In this document: piece by piece, positions 17,131 through 24,865 of the stretch
Layout of the letters: every line of letters starts with the position of its first letter
How positions within the stretch are numbered: the stretch's first letter is position 1
Source of the DNA: Streptomyces griseoluteus
GTDB taxonomy: Bacteria > Actinomycetota > Actinomycetes > Streptomycetales > Streptomycetaceae
Length of the DNA stretch: 64,000 nt
Assembly (NCBI RefSeq): GCF_004784465.1
Contig: NZ_SRRU01000001.1
Location: forward strand, 434,001 to 498,000
Direction: 5' to 3'
Position numbers and translations under genes: made by a program
The notes under the pieces: model-generated
Told to the model about the DNA's origin: nothing
The model's database searches: none
The model's input: the letters and a program-made list of their open reading frames with translations, nothing else

Positions 17131-18615
17131 ATGTCGCGGAGGTCGAGCGGGCGGGCGCTGGAGGTGCCGGAAGCGGCGGAGACCGGGGCCCCGCACGGCC
17201 CGGCGGGGGGTGCCGCCCGGGACCGGCCGGCGCAGGACGCGCACGGGACTCCGGCCGGCGGGTCGGCGGCGGGCCGGGGCGGTGATGCCGAGGGGCGCTC
17301 ACTGCTCGGTGCGGAGGGCGTTTTGGCGGGCGGTGCTGAGGGGCGTTCGCCTGTGGCCGACCGGGATGGGCCCGAGGGCCGTCCCGGCTCTGCCGGTGGT
17401 GGGCCCGCCGTACCCCCCGAGGGGCTGCAGGTGCGGGCTCTACAGGCCGTCGGGCGGCAGGTGTTCGGGTTCCGGCTGGCGATGATCGTGCTGGCCGCGC
17501 CGGCCGCGTTGCTGAACGCGGCGCCGGGGCTGGGGGCGCGGCTGGTCGGGGCCGCCGTGGTCGTCACGTTCATGGTGTCGTACGTGCTGTTCCGGGACTG
17601 GGGGCGGTTCGGGCCGCTGCTGCTGCGGCATCCGAGCCTGCTCGCCGTCGACACCCTCTTCGGTTCCCTGCTGCTGATCTCCGCCGGGCCGGACACCACC
17701 CTCGCCTACGTCAGCGTCTGCACCCCGCTGCTGGCCGGACTGCTCTACGGCTGGCGCGGTGCCGCCTTCTTCGCCTCCCTCCAGTCACTGATCCTGCTCC
17801 TCGTCCACGCCACCGTGGACGCCGAACGGCACACCGGGCTCGCGGAGACCCTGCTGCTGCCCGGCCTGTGCGTCATCACCGGGGCGATGGGCTCCACCCT
17901 GCGCAACCTGATGCTCCGGCTCGGCACCGCCACCCACGCCCTGACCGCCGTACGCGCCAGGCTCGCCGCGGCGGAGGCCGTACAGTCCGAACGCGCCCGT
18001 CTCGCCCGCGAGATGCACGACTCCCTCGCCAAGACCCTGCACGGCGTGGCCCTCGCCTCCGACGCGCTCGCCGTCACCGCCTCCGCCGCCACCCCCGACC
18101 CCGCCCGCCTGCGCCGGGAGGCGGAACTGGTCGCCCGCTCGGCCCGCCGGGCGGCGGCGGAGTCCCGCGAACTCCTCTCCGATCTCCGCGAGGAGGTGCC
18201 GCAAGCTCCGCTGTGGCCACAACTCAACCTCCAGGCGGCCGACTTCACCACCCGCACCGGCCTCCCCGTCACCTGCCACCGCACCGGTGACCCGCTACCG
18301 CCGCTTCCCCCACCCACCACCCGCGCCCTCCTCGCCCTCACCGCCGAGGCCCTCGACAACGCCCACCGCCACGCGAACGCCACCCGGGTCGTCGTGACGG
18401 CGGGCGTCCAGGAGGGCCACCTCCGCCTCTCGGTCCACGACGACGGCAAGGGCCTCCCGGCGGGCGTCACCCTCCAGACCCTGCGCGCCGAAGGCCACTT
18501 CGGGCTGCTCGGCATGGTGGAGCGGGCCGCGTCGGCGGGGGCGCGTATCCGTTTCGGCCGGGGTGCGCACGCGTCCGGTACCGAGATCGGTGTTGAACTC
18601 CCCCTGCCCGGATGA
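17131..18615 (+). CDS. NarL-type sensor histidine kinase inside the Tad locus
   Basis: This 494-residue kinase has an N-terminal region of about 97 residues that is Gly/Ala/Pro/Arg rich and probably disordered, then five or six membrane segments (about 110-260), a HisKA_3 dimerisation helix with the phosphoacceptor His296 in REMHDSLAKTLHG, and an ATPase domain (EALDNAHRHANATRVVV, DDGKGLP, GLLGMVERA). There is no large extracellular sensor loop, so it probably senses within or at the membrane. It begins 32 bases after tadC and is followed directly by its response regulator, so it likely controls or responds to pilus status. Confidence 0.92.
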   Translation: MSRRSSGRALEVPEAAETGAPHGPAGGAARDRPAQDAHGTPAGGSAAGRGGDAEGRSLLGAEGVLAGGAEGRSPVADRDGPEGRPGSAGGGPAVPPEGLQVRALQAVGRQVFGFRLAMIVLAAPAALLNAAPGLGARLVGAAVVVTFMVSYVLFRDWGRFGPLLLRHPSLLAVDTLFGSLLLISAGPDTTLAYVSVCTPLLAGLLYGWRGAAFFASLQSLILLLVHATVDAERHTGLAETLLLPGLCVITGAMGSTLRNLMLRLGTATHALTAVRARLAAAEAVQSERARLAREMHDSLAKTLHGVALASDALAVTASAATPDPARLRREAELVARSARRAAAESRELLSDLREEVPQAPLWPQLNLQAADFTTRTGLPVTCHRTGDPLPPLPPPTTRALLALTAEALDNAHRHANATRVVVTAGVQEGHLRLSVHDDGKGLPAGVTLQTLRAEGHFGLLGMVERAASAGARIRFGRGAHASGTEIGVELPLPG

Positions 18616-18635
18616 ACCCGCGAAAGGAGACTCCG

Positions 18636-19367
18636 ATGCGGTTCCCACCCCCCACCGGCCCGCTGCGTCTCGTGGTCGCCGACGACAATCCCGTGGTCCG
18701 CGCCGGCCTCACCGCGCTGCTCTCCGGCCGCGAGGACACCACGGTGGTGGCCGAGGCGGCGGACGGGCGCGAGGCGTACGAGGCCGCGCTGGCGCACCGG
18801 CCGGACGTCGTCCTCCTCGACGTCCGGATGCCGGGTGTCGACGGAATCTCGGCATTGCCCCACCTGGTCCGGCTGGCGCCCGTCATGATGCTGACCTACA
18901 GCCATGAGACGGAGACCGTGCGGGAGGCTTTGCGGCTGGGGGCAGGGGGATATCTGGTGCACGGGGAATTCGACACCGAGCAGTTGGTACGGGCGGTGCG
19001 GGATGTGTGCGAGGGGCGTCCGCATGTGACGCCGGGGGCGGTGCGCGCGCTGTTGCCTCCGGCGGTCGGGCCGGGTGCGAGTGCACACGTGGAACCCGAA
19101 CGTCCCACTCCCCCTTGGCAGATGTCTGCAAAAGCCCTTTCGCACATGCAATCCTCTGTGGGACAGTCATTCCGGTCGAGTTTTCAACTGAGCACCAGGG
19201 AGGCGGAGATCATGGACCTCGTCGCGTCCGGCATGACGAACCATCAGATCGCCGCCGCGTGCTTCATCAGCGAGAAAACCGTCAAGAACCACATCAACCA
19301 CATCTTCGCCAAACTCCACACCACCAACAGATCCCAGGCGACCGCGAAGTGGCTGGGGGTGGGGTGA
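18636..19367 (+). CDS. NarL/LuxR-family response regulator paired with the Tad kinase
   Basis: This 243-residue regulator has a receiver domain (1 to about 120; acidic pocket ADD, phosphoacceptor Asp62 in LLDVRMPG) and a C-terminal LuxR helix-turn-helix (about 182-240, LSTREAEIMDLVASGMTNHQIA). A linker of about 55 residues (PGASAHVEPERPTPPWQ onward) is longer than in typical NarL proteins and its DNA is locally less GC-rich. The ATG at 18636 is chosen for its AAGGAG site six bases upstream; an ATG at 18612 overlapping the kinase stop is the alternative. Confidence 0.92.
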   Translation: MRFPPPTGPLRLVVADDNPVVRAGLTALLSGREDTTVVAEAADGREAYEAALAHRPDVVLLDVRMPGVDGISALPHLVRLAPVMMLTYSHETETVREALRLGAGGYLVHGEFDTEQLVRAVRDVCEGRPHVTPGAVRALLPPAVGPGASAHVEPERPTPPWQMSAKALSHMQSSVGQSFRSSFQLSTREAEIMDLVASGMTNHQIAAACFISEKTVKNHINHIFAKLHTTNRSQATAKWLGVG

Positions 19368-19480
19368 GATGGCATTGAGTCGTGCGGAATGGGCCCGGCG
19401 CTGGGCCCACGGGCCCTCCACGGGGCGGTACTTACCCCCCTATGGTTCTCGCTTCGATGACTATGGTGGAGGAGAGTTCC

Positions 19481-19711
19481 GTGAGCGATCTGCTGCTGAA
19501 GACGGCCGTGGCGACAAAAGTGCTGGTGAACGGCTGGAAGAACACGACGGTCGCGGCGGTTCAGCGGCGCGCCGGGGACAAGGGGCAGACCGCCGTCGAG
19601 TATCTGGGGATCATCGCCGTAGTGGTGGCGATCGTCCTGGCGATCACGGGAACGGATATCGGCAAGACGATTCTGGACAAGATCAAGTCGAAGATCACGG
19701 AAATCACCTGA
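19481..19711 (+). CDS. flp: Flp-family pilin
   Basis: This 76-residue preprotein is the major pilus subunit candidate. It has an unusually long leader of 35 residues ending GDKG, a class IV-b type prepilin cleavage point before QTAVEYLG (Gln36, Glu40 at +5) and one hydrophobic helix followed by a short basic amphipathic tail (KTILDKIKSKITEIT). GTG 19481 is chosen because GGAGGAG sits six bases upstream. The mature peptide of about 41 residues matches Flp pilins. A separate promoter is possible in the 113-base gap after the response regulator. Confidence 0.92.
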   Translation: MSDLLLKTAVATKVLVNGWKNTTVAAVQRRAGDKGQTAVEYLGIIAVVVAIVLAITGTDIGKTILDKIKSKITEIT

Positions 19712-20340
19712 TCTTCCGACGCCGACGCGGCGACAGCGGGCAGGCCTTTCCCGTCTACATCACAGTGGCGGCAGGCCTGCTCTTTCTTGCGTTCGCCTAC
19801 CTTGCCGTCGGGCAGGCCTCGGTCAACAGGAGCGATGCGCAGACAGCGGCGGACGCGGCCGCCCTGGCGGCGGCGCAGGAGCGTCGGGACCTGCTCGCCG
19901 GCAAATGGCTGACCGACCTCGCGGACCCCACCACGTGGGACGGCATCCTGCACGGCCTGACGGACGTGCGCCCGTCGTGCTGGAGGGCTGATGAGCTCGC
20001 CGCTCAGAACGACGCCCAGGTGCAGCAGTGCGACGAATCGCGGGCGCTCGAGGTCCGGGTCGAGGTGAGGACCAACAAGCGGGTGGGCGATTCGGTCGTT
20101 CCGGGTGTAAGCGACATCCGTTCCACCCGGTCCGCCACCGCCGTGATCAAGCCGATCTGTGACTTCGACGTCCCGGACGAGGAAGTGCCGGACGAGGGTG
20201 CCCCGCCCCCGGACGAGGAGGCCGACGCCGCGCCTCTGCCCGCGCTCCATTGCGAGGGCAAGATCTGGAAGCTGGACCCGAAGAAACTTGGCGATCTCCC
20301 CAAGCCCGAGGACTTGTTCGATGTCCATCTGGCGGATTGA
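19708..20340 (+). CDS. TadG-like pilus protein with probable CTG start
   Basis: This frame of about 210 residues encodes a basic leader (FRRRRGDSGQAFPVY), one membrane segment (about residues 17-40), the TadE/TadG-type motif SDAQTAADAAALAAAQERRD, a Cys-containing exported domain, and an acidic Pro-rich segment (VPDEEVPDEGAPPPDEE). There is no ATG, GTG or TTG between the flp stop and the motif. The CTG at 19708-19710 overlaps the flp TGA, so a rare CTG start with coupling is the best reading. A GTG at 19765 would start inside the membrane helix. It is probably a minor Tad pilus component outside the membrane. Confidence 0.8.
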   Translation: MIFRRRRGDSGQAFPVYITVAAGLLFLAFAYLAVGQASVNRSDAQTAADAAALAAAQERRDLLAGKWLTDLADPTTWDGILHGLTDVRPSCWRADELAAQNDAQVQQCDESRALEVRVEVRTNKRVGDSVVPGVSDIRSTRSATAVIKPICDFDVPDEEVPDEGAPPPDEEADAAPLPALHCEGKIWKLDPKKLGDLPKPEDLFDVHLAD

Positions 20341-20373
20341 CGAGCGGACGATGAGCGGAAAGAGGAAGCGGGC

Positions 20374-20952
20374 ATGAACATCGGGTCCAATGCGAAAGCC
20401 CGCACGGGCGTCGCCACCCTCGGCATCACGGTGGCGCTGATGCTCGGGGTCGCCGGCTGCGGTGGTGACGGAAACGGTGAAAAGAAACCGACGGCAGGCA
20501 CGTCGGCTTCTCGTGGCGGTTCGGCGCCGAGCCCGCAGGAAGGCCAGTCCGCGGAACCGCTCGCGGAGCTGCGGGGCCCCGATGGCCTGACGTTGAAAAT
20601 CACCTCGGCCGCGCGTGACTCGGGCGGCTTCCTGACGATCAACGCGGAACTCAAGAACGACGGCAGTCATGATGCGGTCCTGTCATCCCAACTGACGGGC
20701 AACGAGACCGAGATCATGAAGAACGGGCAGTCGTTCGGAGGTGCCACGCTGGTGGACCCGAAGGGCAGGAAACGCTATTACGTCCTGCGTGACACGGACG
20801 GAAGGCCGCTGACCACCGCCGGTGTGCAGAGCGTCAAGGCCGGGGACACCGTGCCGGTCTTCATGCAGTTCCCCGCACCGCCCGAGGGCACGGACGAGCT
20901 CACTTTCCAACTGCCCACCTTCCCCACCGCCCCTCTGAAAATCTCCGACTGA
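20374..20952 (+). CDS. Secreted lipoprotein of the Tad locus
   Basis: This 192-residue protein has a type II signal peptide with lipobox VAGC (lipidated Cys29), then a Ser/Gly/Lys-rich linker and a beta-rich domain of about 125 residues (LTLKITSAARDSGGFLTINAE to LTFQLPTFPTAP) resembling small DUF4352-like immunoglobulin folds. It lies between the TadG-like and OmpA-domain genes in the same strand with short gaps, so it is probably a membrane-tethered accessory of the pilus. No specific function is recognised. Confidence 0.85.
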   Translation: MNIGSNAKARTGVATLGITVALMLGVAGCGGDGNGEKKPTAGTSASRGGSAPSPQEGQSAEPLAELRGPDGLTLKITSAARDSGGFLTINAELKNDGSHDAVLSSQLTGNETEIMKNGQSFGGATLVDPKGRKRYYVLRDTDGRPLTTAGVQSVKAGDTVPVFMQFPAPPEGTDELTFQLPTFPTAPLKISD

Positions 20953-20960
20953 GGCCCCCC

Positions 20961-21578
20961 GTGACCACCACCCGTCTCGCCCGCCTCCTCGTGACCGCCG
21001 CCACCGCGGCCCTTCTCACCCCCCTGGCGCCCGCTCACGCGGACGGGCCCAGTGAGCCGCCCGGTGCGGAGCCGAGTGCTGCCGCGCCCGTGGAGGTGGA
21101 CCCCACCGATCCGGATCTGAAGCTGCCGGAGGGGGCCACCCTCGCGGGAGCGAAGGTGCTGGACATCAAGTCGGTCGTCGAGGACCAGAGCGGGGACGAG
21201 CGCCGCGAGGACACCAACGCCGACGTCACCTTCGCCCTCCAGGCAGAAGTCCTCTTCGGCAAGGACAGCGCCAAACTGGGCCCGGAGGCCCGCGCCCGCA
21301 TCACCGCGATCGCCGAGGAGATCGAGAAGCAGAAGGCCACCCGCGTACGCGTCTTCGGCTTCACCGACAACCTCGGCTCCTCCGCCCACGGCGACGTCCT
21401 TTCCAAGCGCCGGGCCAACGCCGTACAGGCCGTACTCGACCAGGACCTCAACGCCCCCGACGTCACCTTCGAGGTACGCGGCTACGGCGAGCAGTACCCC
21501 ATCGCCGACAACTCCACCGAAGCGGGCCGCAAGAAGAACCGCCGCGTGGAGGTCTCCTTCCCCCGCACCGCCCAGTAG
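20961..21578 (+). CDS. Exported OmpA-domain (peptidoglycan-binding) protein
   Basis: This 205-residue protein starts at GTG, has a signal peptide ending AHA, a Pro/Asp-rich linker, and a C-terminal OmpA/MotB domain (about 85-200). Conserved parts include VLFGKDSAKLGPEA, FGFTDNLGSSAHGDVLSKRR with the Asp and Arg expected to bind diaminopimelate, YGEQYPIADN and KNRRVEVSF. In a monoderm cell this domain would bind peptidoglycan. Placement at the end of the Tad operon suggests a cell-wall anchor for the pilus or its base. Confidence 0.9.
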   Translation: MTTTRLARLLVTAATAALLTPLAPAHADGPSEPPGAEPSAAAPVEVDPTDPDLKLPEGATLAGAKVLDIKSVVEDQSGDERREDTNADVTFALQAEVLFGKDSAKLGPEARARITAIAEEIEKQKATRVRVFGFTDNLGSSAHGDVLSKRRANAVQAVLDQDLNAPDVTFEVRGYGEQYPIADNSTEAGRKKNRRVEVSFPRTAQ

Positions 21579-21581
21579 GCC

Positions 21582-21938
21582 CTACCCCACCGACACCGAC
21601 ACCCCCGCCACCAGCCCCCACCCGGCCATCACCCCGGCCCCGGCCTCCAGTACGTGCCGGGACCGGAGCCGGGGCAGGCCCAGCCGCCCCGGCACCATCG
21701 TGCGTACGGCCAGCACCCGCAGCGAACGGTCCAGGTACGCCACGTCGATGGCCATCCGCATCCCGAAGGTGTGCACACTCGCGGCCGGCGACAGCAGCAG
21801 GGCCCCCTCCACCGCGTCCCGCCCGAGCAGCCCCCGGGTCCGCGCCCGGTAGGACACCGCCAGCTCCACCGGGACACACACCTCGCCCCCCGGCCGATGC
21901 ACCGTCAGCATCCCGTGCCCGTCCCGCCAGCGCGCCAT
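21582..21938 (-). CDS. DUF192 family protein
   Basis: This 118-residue protein has DUF192 landmarks: LAVSYRARTRGLLGRD, ALLLSPAASVHTFGMRMAIDVAYLD and VLEAGAG. The family is widespread and its function is not established. No signal peptide is seen. Its stop converges on that of the OmpA-domain gene three bases away, and it is divergent from the acetyltransferase gene. Confidence 0.85.
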   Translation of the reverse strand: MARWRDGHGMLTVHRPGGEVCVPVELAVSYRARTRGLLGRDAVEGALLLSPAASVHTFGMRMAIDVAYLDRSLRVLAVRTMVPGRLGLPRLRSRHVLEAGAGVMAGWGLVAGVSVSVG

Positions 21939-22019
21939 CCCGCCCCACCTCCGCCGGGACCGTACCCACCGCCCACAGGCCGCACGCGATTGTCAGTGCC
22001 CCCTGCCACACTCCGGACC

Positions 22020-22499
22020 ATGACAGCCGAGCCAGAAGACGTACGCCTGCGTGGCGTGACCGAGGACGACCTCGAGATCTTCCTCGCCTTCGAACACGAC
22101 CCGGAAGCCGTCCGCAGGTCCCGGTTCACCCCGCGCCCCCGTGACGCCTTCCTCACCCACTGGCGCACCCGCATCTTCCCCGACCCCGACTGCCTGGTGC
22201 GGACGGTCACCGTGGACGGCGAGGTCGCGGGCAATGTCGTCTCCTGGACGCAAGGAGGCAGACGCTTCGTCGGCTACTGGCTGGGCCGCCCCTACTGGCG
22301 CCGGGGCGTAGGCAGCCGCGCCCTCGGCCGCTTCCTTACCGAGGAGGAGCCCGTACGCCCCCTCTACGCCGACCCCTTCGCCGGCAACACCGCCTCCGTC
22401 GCCCTGCTGGAGAAGCACGGCTTCACCCGGGTGGGGGAGCCCGACGAGGAGGGGTTCGTGCTCCTGGTCCTCGACGGCCCGGCCGCGAAAACCCCGTGA
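22020..22499 (+). CDS. GNAT-family acetyltransferase
   Basis: This 159-residue protein has the GNAT fold: an N-terminal LRGVTEDDLEIFLAFEHDPEA, beta strands TVTVDGEVAGNVVSW, the acetyl-CoA loop YWRRGVGSRALGRFL (R-x-x-G-x-G), and the C-terminal NTASVALLEKHGFTRVG. It is of the RimJ/RimL-like subgroup, so an N-terminal or small-molecule amine acceptor is likely, but substrate is unknown. The next gene may start in the overlap at its stop. Confidence 0.9.
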   Translation: MTAEPEDVRLRGVTEDDLEIFLAFEHDPEAVRRSRFTPRPRDAFLTHWRTRIFPDPDCLVRTVTVDGEVAGNVVSWTQGGRRFVGYWLGRPYWRRGVGSRALGRFLTEEEPVRPLYADPFAGNTASVALLEKHGFTRVGEPDEEGFVLLVLDGPAAKTP

Positions 22500-22531
22500 C
22501 GCCCGGCCCCCGGCTCCAGGACCATGCCCTC

Positions 22532-23323
22532 ATGGACAGGACTTTCGAGGAGCTGGTGGCCGAAGGCGCCGCCGTGCCCACCGACGGCTGGGACTTCTCC
22601 TGGTTCGCGGGCCGGGCCACGGAGGAGCGGCCGGAATGGGGCTACGCCCGATCGGCGGGGGAGCGGCTGGCGCGGGCGCGGGCGGCGCTCGACCTCCAGA
22701 CCGGCGGCGGCGAGGTACTCGACTTCGCGCTGAGGCAGGCCGCCCCGGCCCGCCCCACCCTGCTCGCGGCCACCGAGGGCTGGCCCCCGAACGTGGCCAG
22801 GGCGACCGCGCTGCTCGCCCCGCACGGAGCGGTGGTCGTCGCCGCACCGGACACCGCGCCCCTGCCCTTCGCCGACGCGAGCTTCGACCTGGTCCTGAGC
22901 CGGCACCCCGTGACCCCGGTCTGGCCCGAGATCGCGCGGGTGCTCCGGCCGGGAGGCACCTACTTCGCCCAGCACGTCGGACCGGCGAGCGCGTTCGAGC
23001 TGGTCGAGCACTTCCTCGGGCCGCAGCCGGAGGCGGTGCGCGGGGGCCGGGACCCCGAACGGGAGCGGGAGGGGGCGGAGGCGGCCGGGCTGGAGGTCGA
23101 GGAGCTGCGGACGGCGCGGCTGCGGATGGAGTTCTACGACATCGCCGCGGTCGTGCACTTCCTGCGCAAGGTGATCTGGATGGTGCCGGGCTTCACCGTC
23201 GAGGCGTACGAGGAGCGGCTGCGGACGCTGCACGAGGAGGTCACGGCGGGCGGCCCGTTCGTGGCGCACAGCACCCGCCATCTGTTCGTGGCCCGGAAAC
23301 CGGCCCCTGAGACCATCGCTTAG
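22532..23323 (+). CDS. SAM-dependent methyltransferase
   Basis: This 263-residue class I methyltransferase has a degenerate motif I (LQTGGGEVLDFALRQA), an acidic motif after the second strand (TEGWPPNVARAT), LPFADASFDLVLSRHPVTPVW, and a post-motif strand VLRPGGTYFAQHV. The substrate is unknown. ATG 22532 is chosen for its typical family N-terminus (MDRTFEELVAEG). A GTG at 22496 overlapping the acetyltransferase stop would add 12 residues and give translational coupling, and cannot be excluded. Confidence 0.87.
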   Translation: MDRTFEELVAEGAAVPTDGWDFSWFAGRATEERPEWGYARSAGERLARARAALDLQTGGGEVLDFALRQAAPARPTLLAATEGWPPNVARATALLAPHGAVVVAAPDTAPLPFADASFDLVLSRHPVTPVWPEIARVLRPGGTYFAQHVGPASAFELVEHFLGPQPEAVRGGRDPEREREGAEAAGLEVEELRTARLRMEFYDIAAVVHFLRKVIWMVPGFTVEAYEERLRTLHEEVTAGGPFVAHSTRHLFVARKPAPETIA

Positions 23324-23594
23324 CGGAATGGTCAAGTCACCGTTCGTCGGCGGGGTCGTCCGTGGGAGGGACCCCGGACCGGGGCCGCCGGGGTCGCTGA
23401 AGTGGCGTAAAAACCTGATGATCGTTCGCTGGAAGGGTGGATCGCCTGGGAATCCGGTGTGAATCGGCCACCGCATACGCCTGAACCAAGCATTCCGCGC
23501 TCACCGGGGCGTCGCCGGACGACTCCGCAGCGTAGTTGTGGCGCGCCGGGGCACGCTTCCGCCCTCACGAAGGGTTATGGTGGAAACCCCCCCT
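23324..23594. other. Gene-free stretch before the uppS-proximal terminator
   Basis: No convincing protein gene is seen on either strand in these 271 bases. The part from about 23440 to the terminator at 23595 has no annotated source transcript of its own, although a factor-independent terminator closes it. It could be the long 3' end of the methyltransferase mRNA or a small RNA. Confidence 0.4.
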
Positions 23595-23634
23595 CGGGCC
23601 GGTCCGTATCCCCCCCACGGACCGGCCCGTTTTT
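23595..23634 (+). terminator. Rho-independent terminator upstream of uppS
   Basis: A perfect 13-bp stem (CGGGCCGGTCCGT with its complement at 23617-23629), a 9-base loop and a run of five T make a canonical rightward terminator. It sits 75 bases before the uppS start and so must end a transcript from upstream, or attenuate entry into uppS. Confidence 0.88.
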
Positions 23635-23708
23635 CTCGGGCGTGCGCGGCGCGGGTAGGCTCGGCGTCCGCGGGAACCGCAACCGCGGTGTTTTGGAGGG
23701 GCTCTCAC

Positions 23709-24482
23709 GTGAACCTGCGCGACAAGCTGCGCGGCCTGCTGGTCAGGGTCTACGCACGCCGGGTGGAAGGTCACCTGGACCACGCGTCGGTGCCGGAGCA
23801 CATCGGCGTCATCATGGACGGCAACCGCCGCTGGGCGAAGGCCGCGGGTTCCAGCACGGTCCACGGCCACCGGGCCGGCGCCGAGAAGATCGAGGAGTTC
23901 CTCGGCTGGTGCGACGAGACCGACGTCAAGGTCGTCACCCTCTGGCTGCTCTCCACGGACAACTTCGACCGGCCGCAGGACGAGCTGGGCCCCCTGCTCG
24001 ACATCATCGACGGGGTCGTGCGCACCCTCGCCGAGGACGGCCGCTGGCGCGTGCACCACGTCGGCACCCGCGATCTGCTGCCCGCCGGGATGCAGCAGAC
24101 CCTCAAGCAGGCCGAGGAGAGCACCGCCCACGTCGACGGCATAGTGGTCAACGTCGCCATCGGCTACGGCGGCCGCCAGGAGATCGCCGACGCCGTGCGC
24201 TCCATGCTGGCCGACGCCCAGGACAAGGGCGTCAGCATGGCCGAGCTGGCCGAGTCCGTCGACGTCGACATGATCGGCCGCCACCTCTACACCGGCGCTC
24301 AGCCCGACCCCGACCTGGTCATCCGCACCAGCGGCGAGCAGCGGCTCTCCGGGTTCATGCTCTGGCAGACCGCCCACTCGGAGTACTACTTCTGCGAGGT
24401 CTTCTGGCCGGCCTTCCGCAAGGTCGACTTCCTGCGCGCCCTGCGCGACTACGCCGCCCGGCACCGCCGCTACGGCGGCTGA
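23709..24482 (+). CDS. uppS: Isoprenyl (undecaprenyl-type) diphosphate synthase
   Basis: This 257-residue cis-prenyltransferase extends allylic diphosphates with isopentenyl diphosphate to make the polyprenyl carrier for cell-wall synthesis. It has the signature [13 protein letters not shown] (catalytic Asp37), [32 protein letters not shown] and the C-terminal [19 protein letters not shown] with [15 protein letters not shown] 23709 has GGAGGG eight bases upstream and matches family length. Product chain length cannot be told from sequence, and Streptomyces often has more than one paralogue. Confidence 0.94.
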   Translation: MNLRDKLRGLLVRVYARRVEGHLDHASVPEHIGVIMDGNRRWAKAAGSSTVHGHRAGAEKIEEFLGWCDETDVKVVTLWLLSTDNFDRPQDELGPLLDIIDGVVRTLAEDGRWRVHHVGTRDLLPAGMQQTLKQAEESTAHVDGIVVNVAIGYGGRQEIADAVRSMLADAQDKGVSMAELAESVDVDMIGRHLYTGAQPDPDLVIRTSGEQRLSGFMLWQTAHSEYYFCEVFWPAFRKVDFLRALRDYAARHRRYGG

Positions 24483-24527
24483 CGGGCGCCCCGCGCCCGC
24501 GCCGGGACACACACCGGGACACACCAG

Positions 24528-24558
24528 GCACCCCGTCGGCACCAGTCCGGCGGGGTGC
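24528..24558 (+). terminator. Terminator after uppS
   Basis: A 12-bp stem with one G-T wobble (GCACCCCGTCGG with CCGGCGGGGTGC) and a 7-base loop lies 46 bases past the stop. A short CT-rich stretch follows. Confidence 0.75.
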
Positions 24559-24865
24559 TCCTCTGTACCCGGCCTCGCCCGGAAGTAACAAGGAGTTCAC
24601 CGGCCTGCCGGTGGCCGCTTCTGCATGGTCGTATGAGATCGAGGGCATAACGCTCTCAGGCCGAAACCCGAACCACGGGCGTCGGACTCAGCGGGCGACA
24701 CGGGGTCGCCCGCCCGGGAGGTCCTTTGCACCAGCCCGACCGTGCCTCGTACGCACGGCAGCAGTGGCGGAGGGCCGGTCTGCGGCCCGCCGCGCGCGGG
24801 GATCTCAGACCGGTCCAGTTCCACTTCGTCGCTCCCCGACCTCATCCGAGGGGGTACGTCCTTCC
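24559..24865. other. Upstream region of the PhoH gene, no gene seen
   Basis: These 307 bases have no supported coding sequence. They hold the presumed promoter and a leader for the following PIN-PhoH gene. Small dyads such as GCGGGCGACACGGGGTCGCCCGC (24698-24720) could form leader hairpins. No known riboswitch core was recognised. Confidence 0.4.

Noticed and set aside
23440..23590. Resemblance to the core of a cobalamin riboswitch (GGGAATCCGGTGTGAATCGGCC).
   Set aside because: The B12 box and other conserved parts are missing, and the downstream gene is unrelated to cobalamin.
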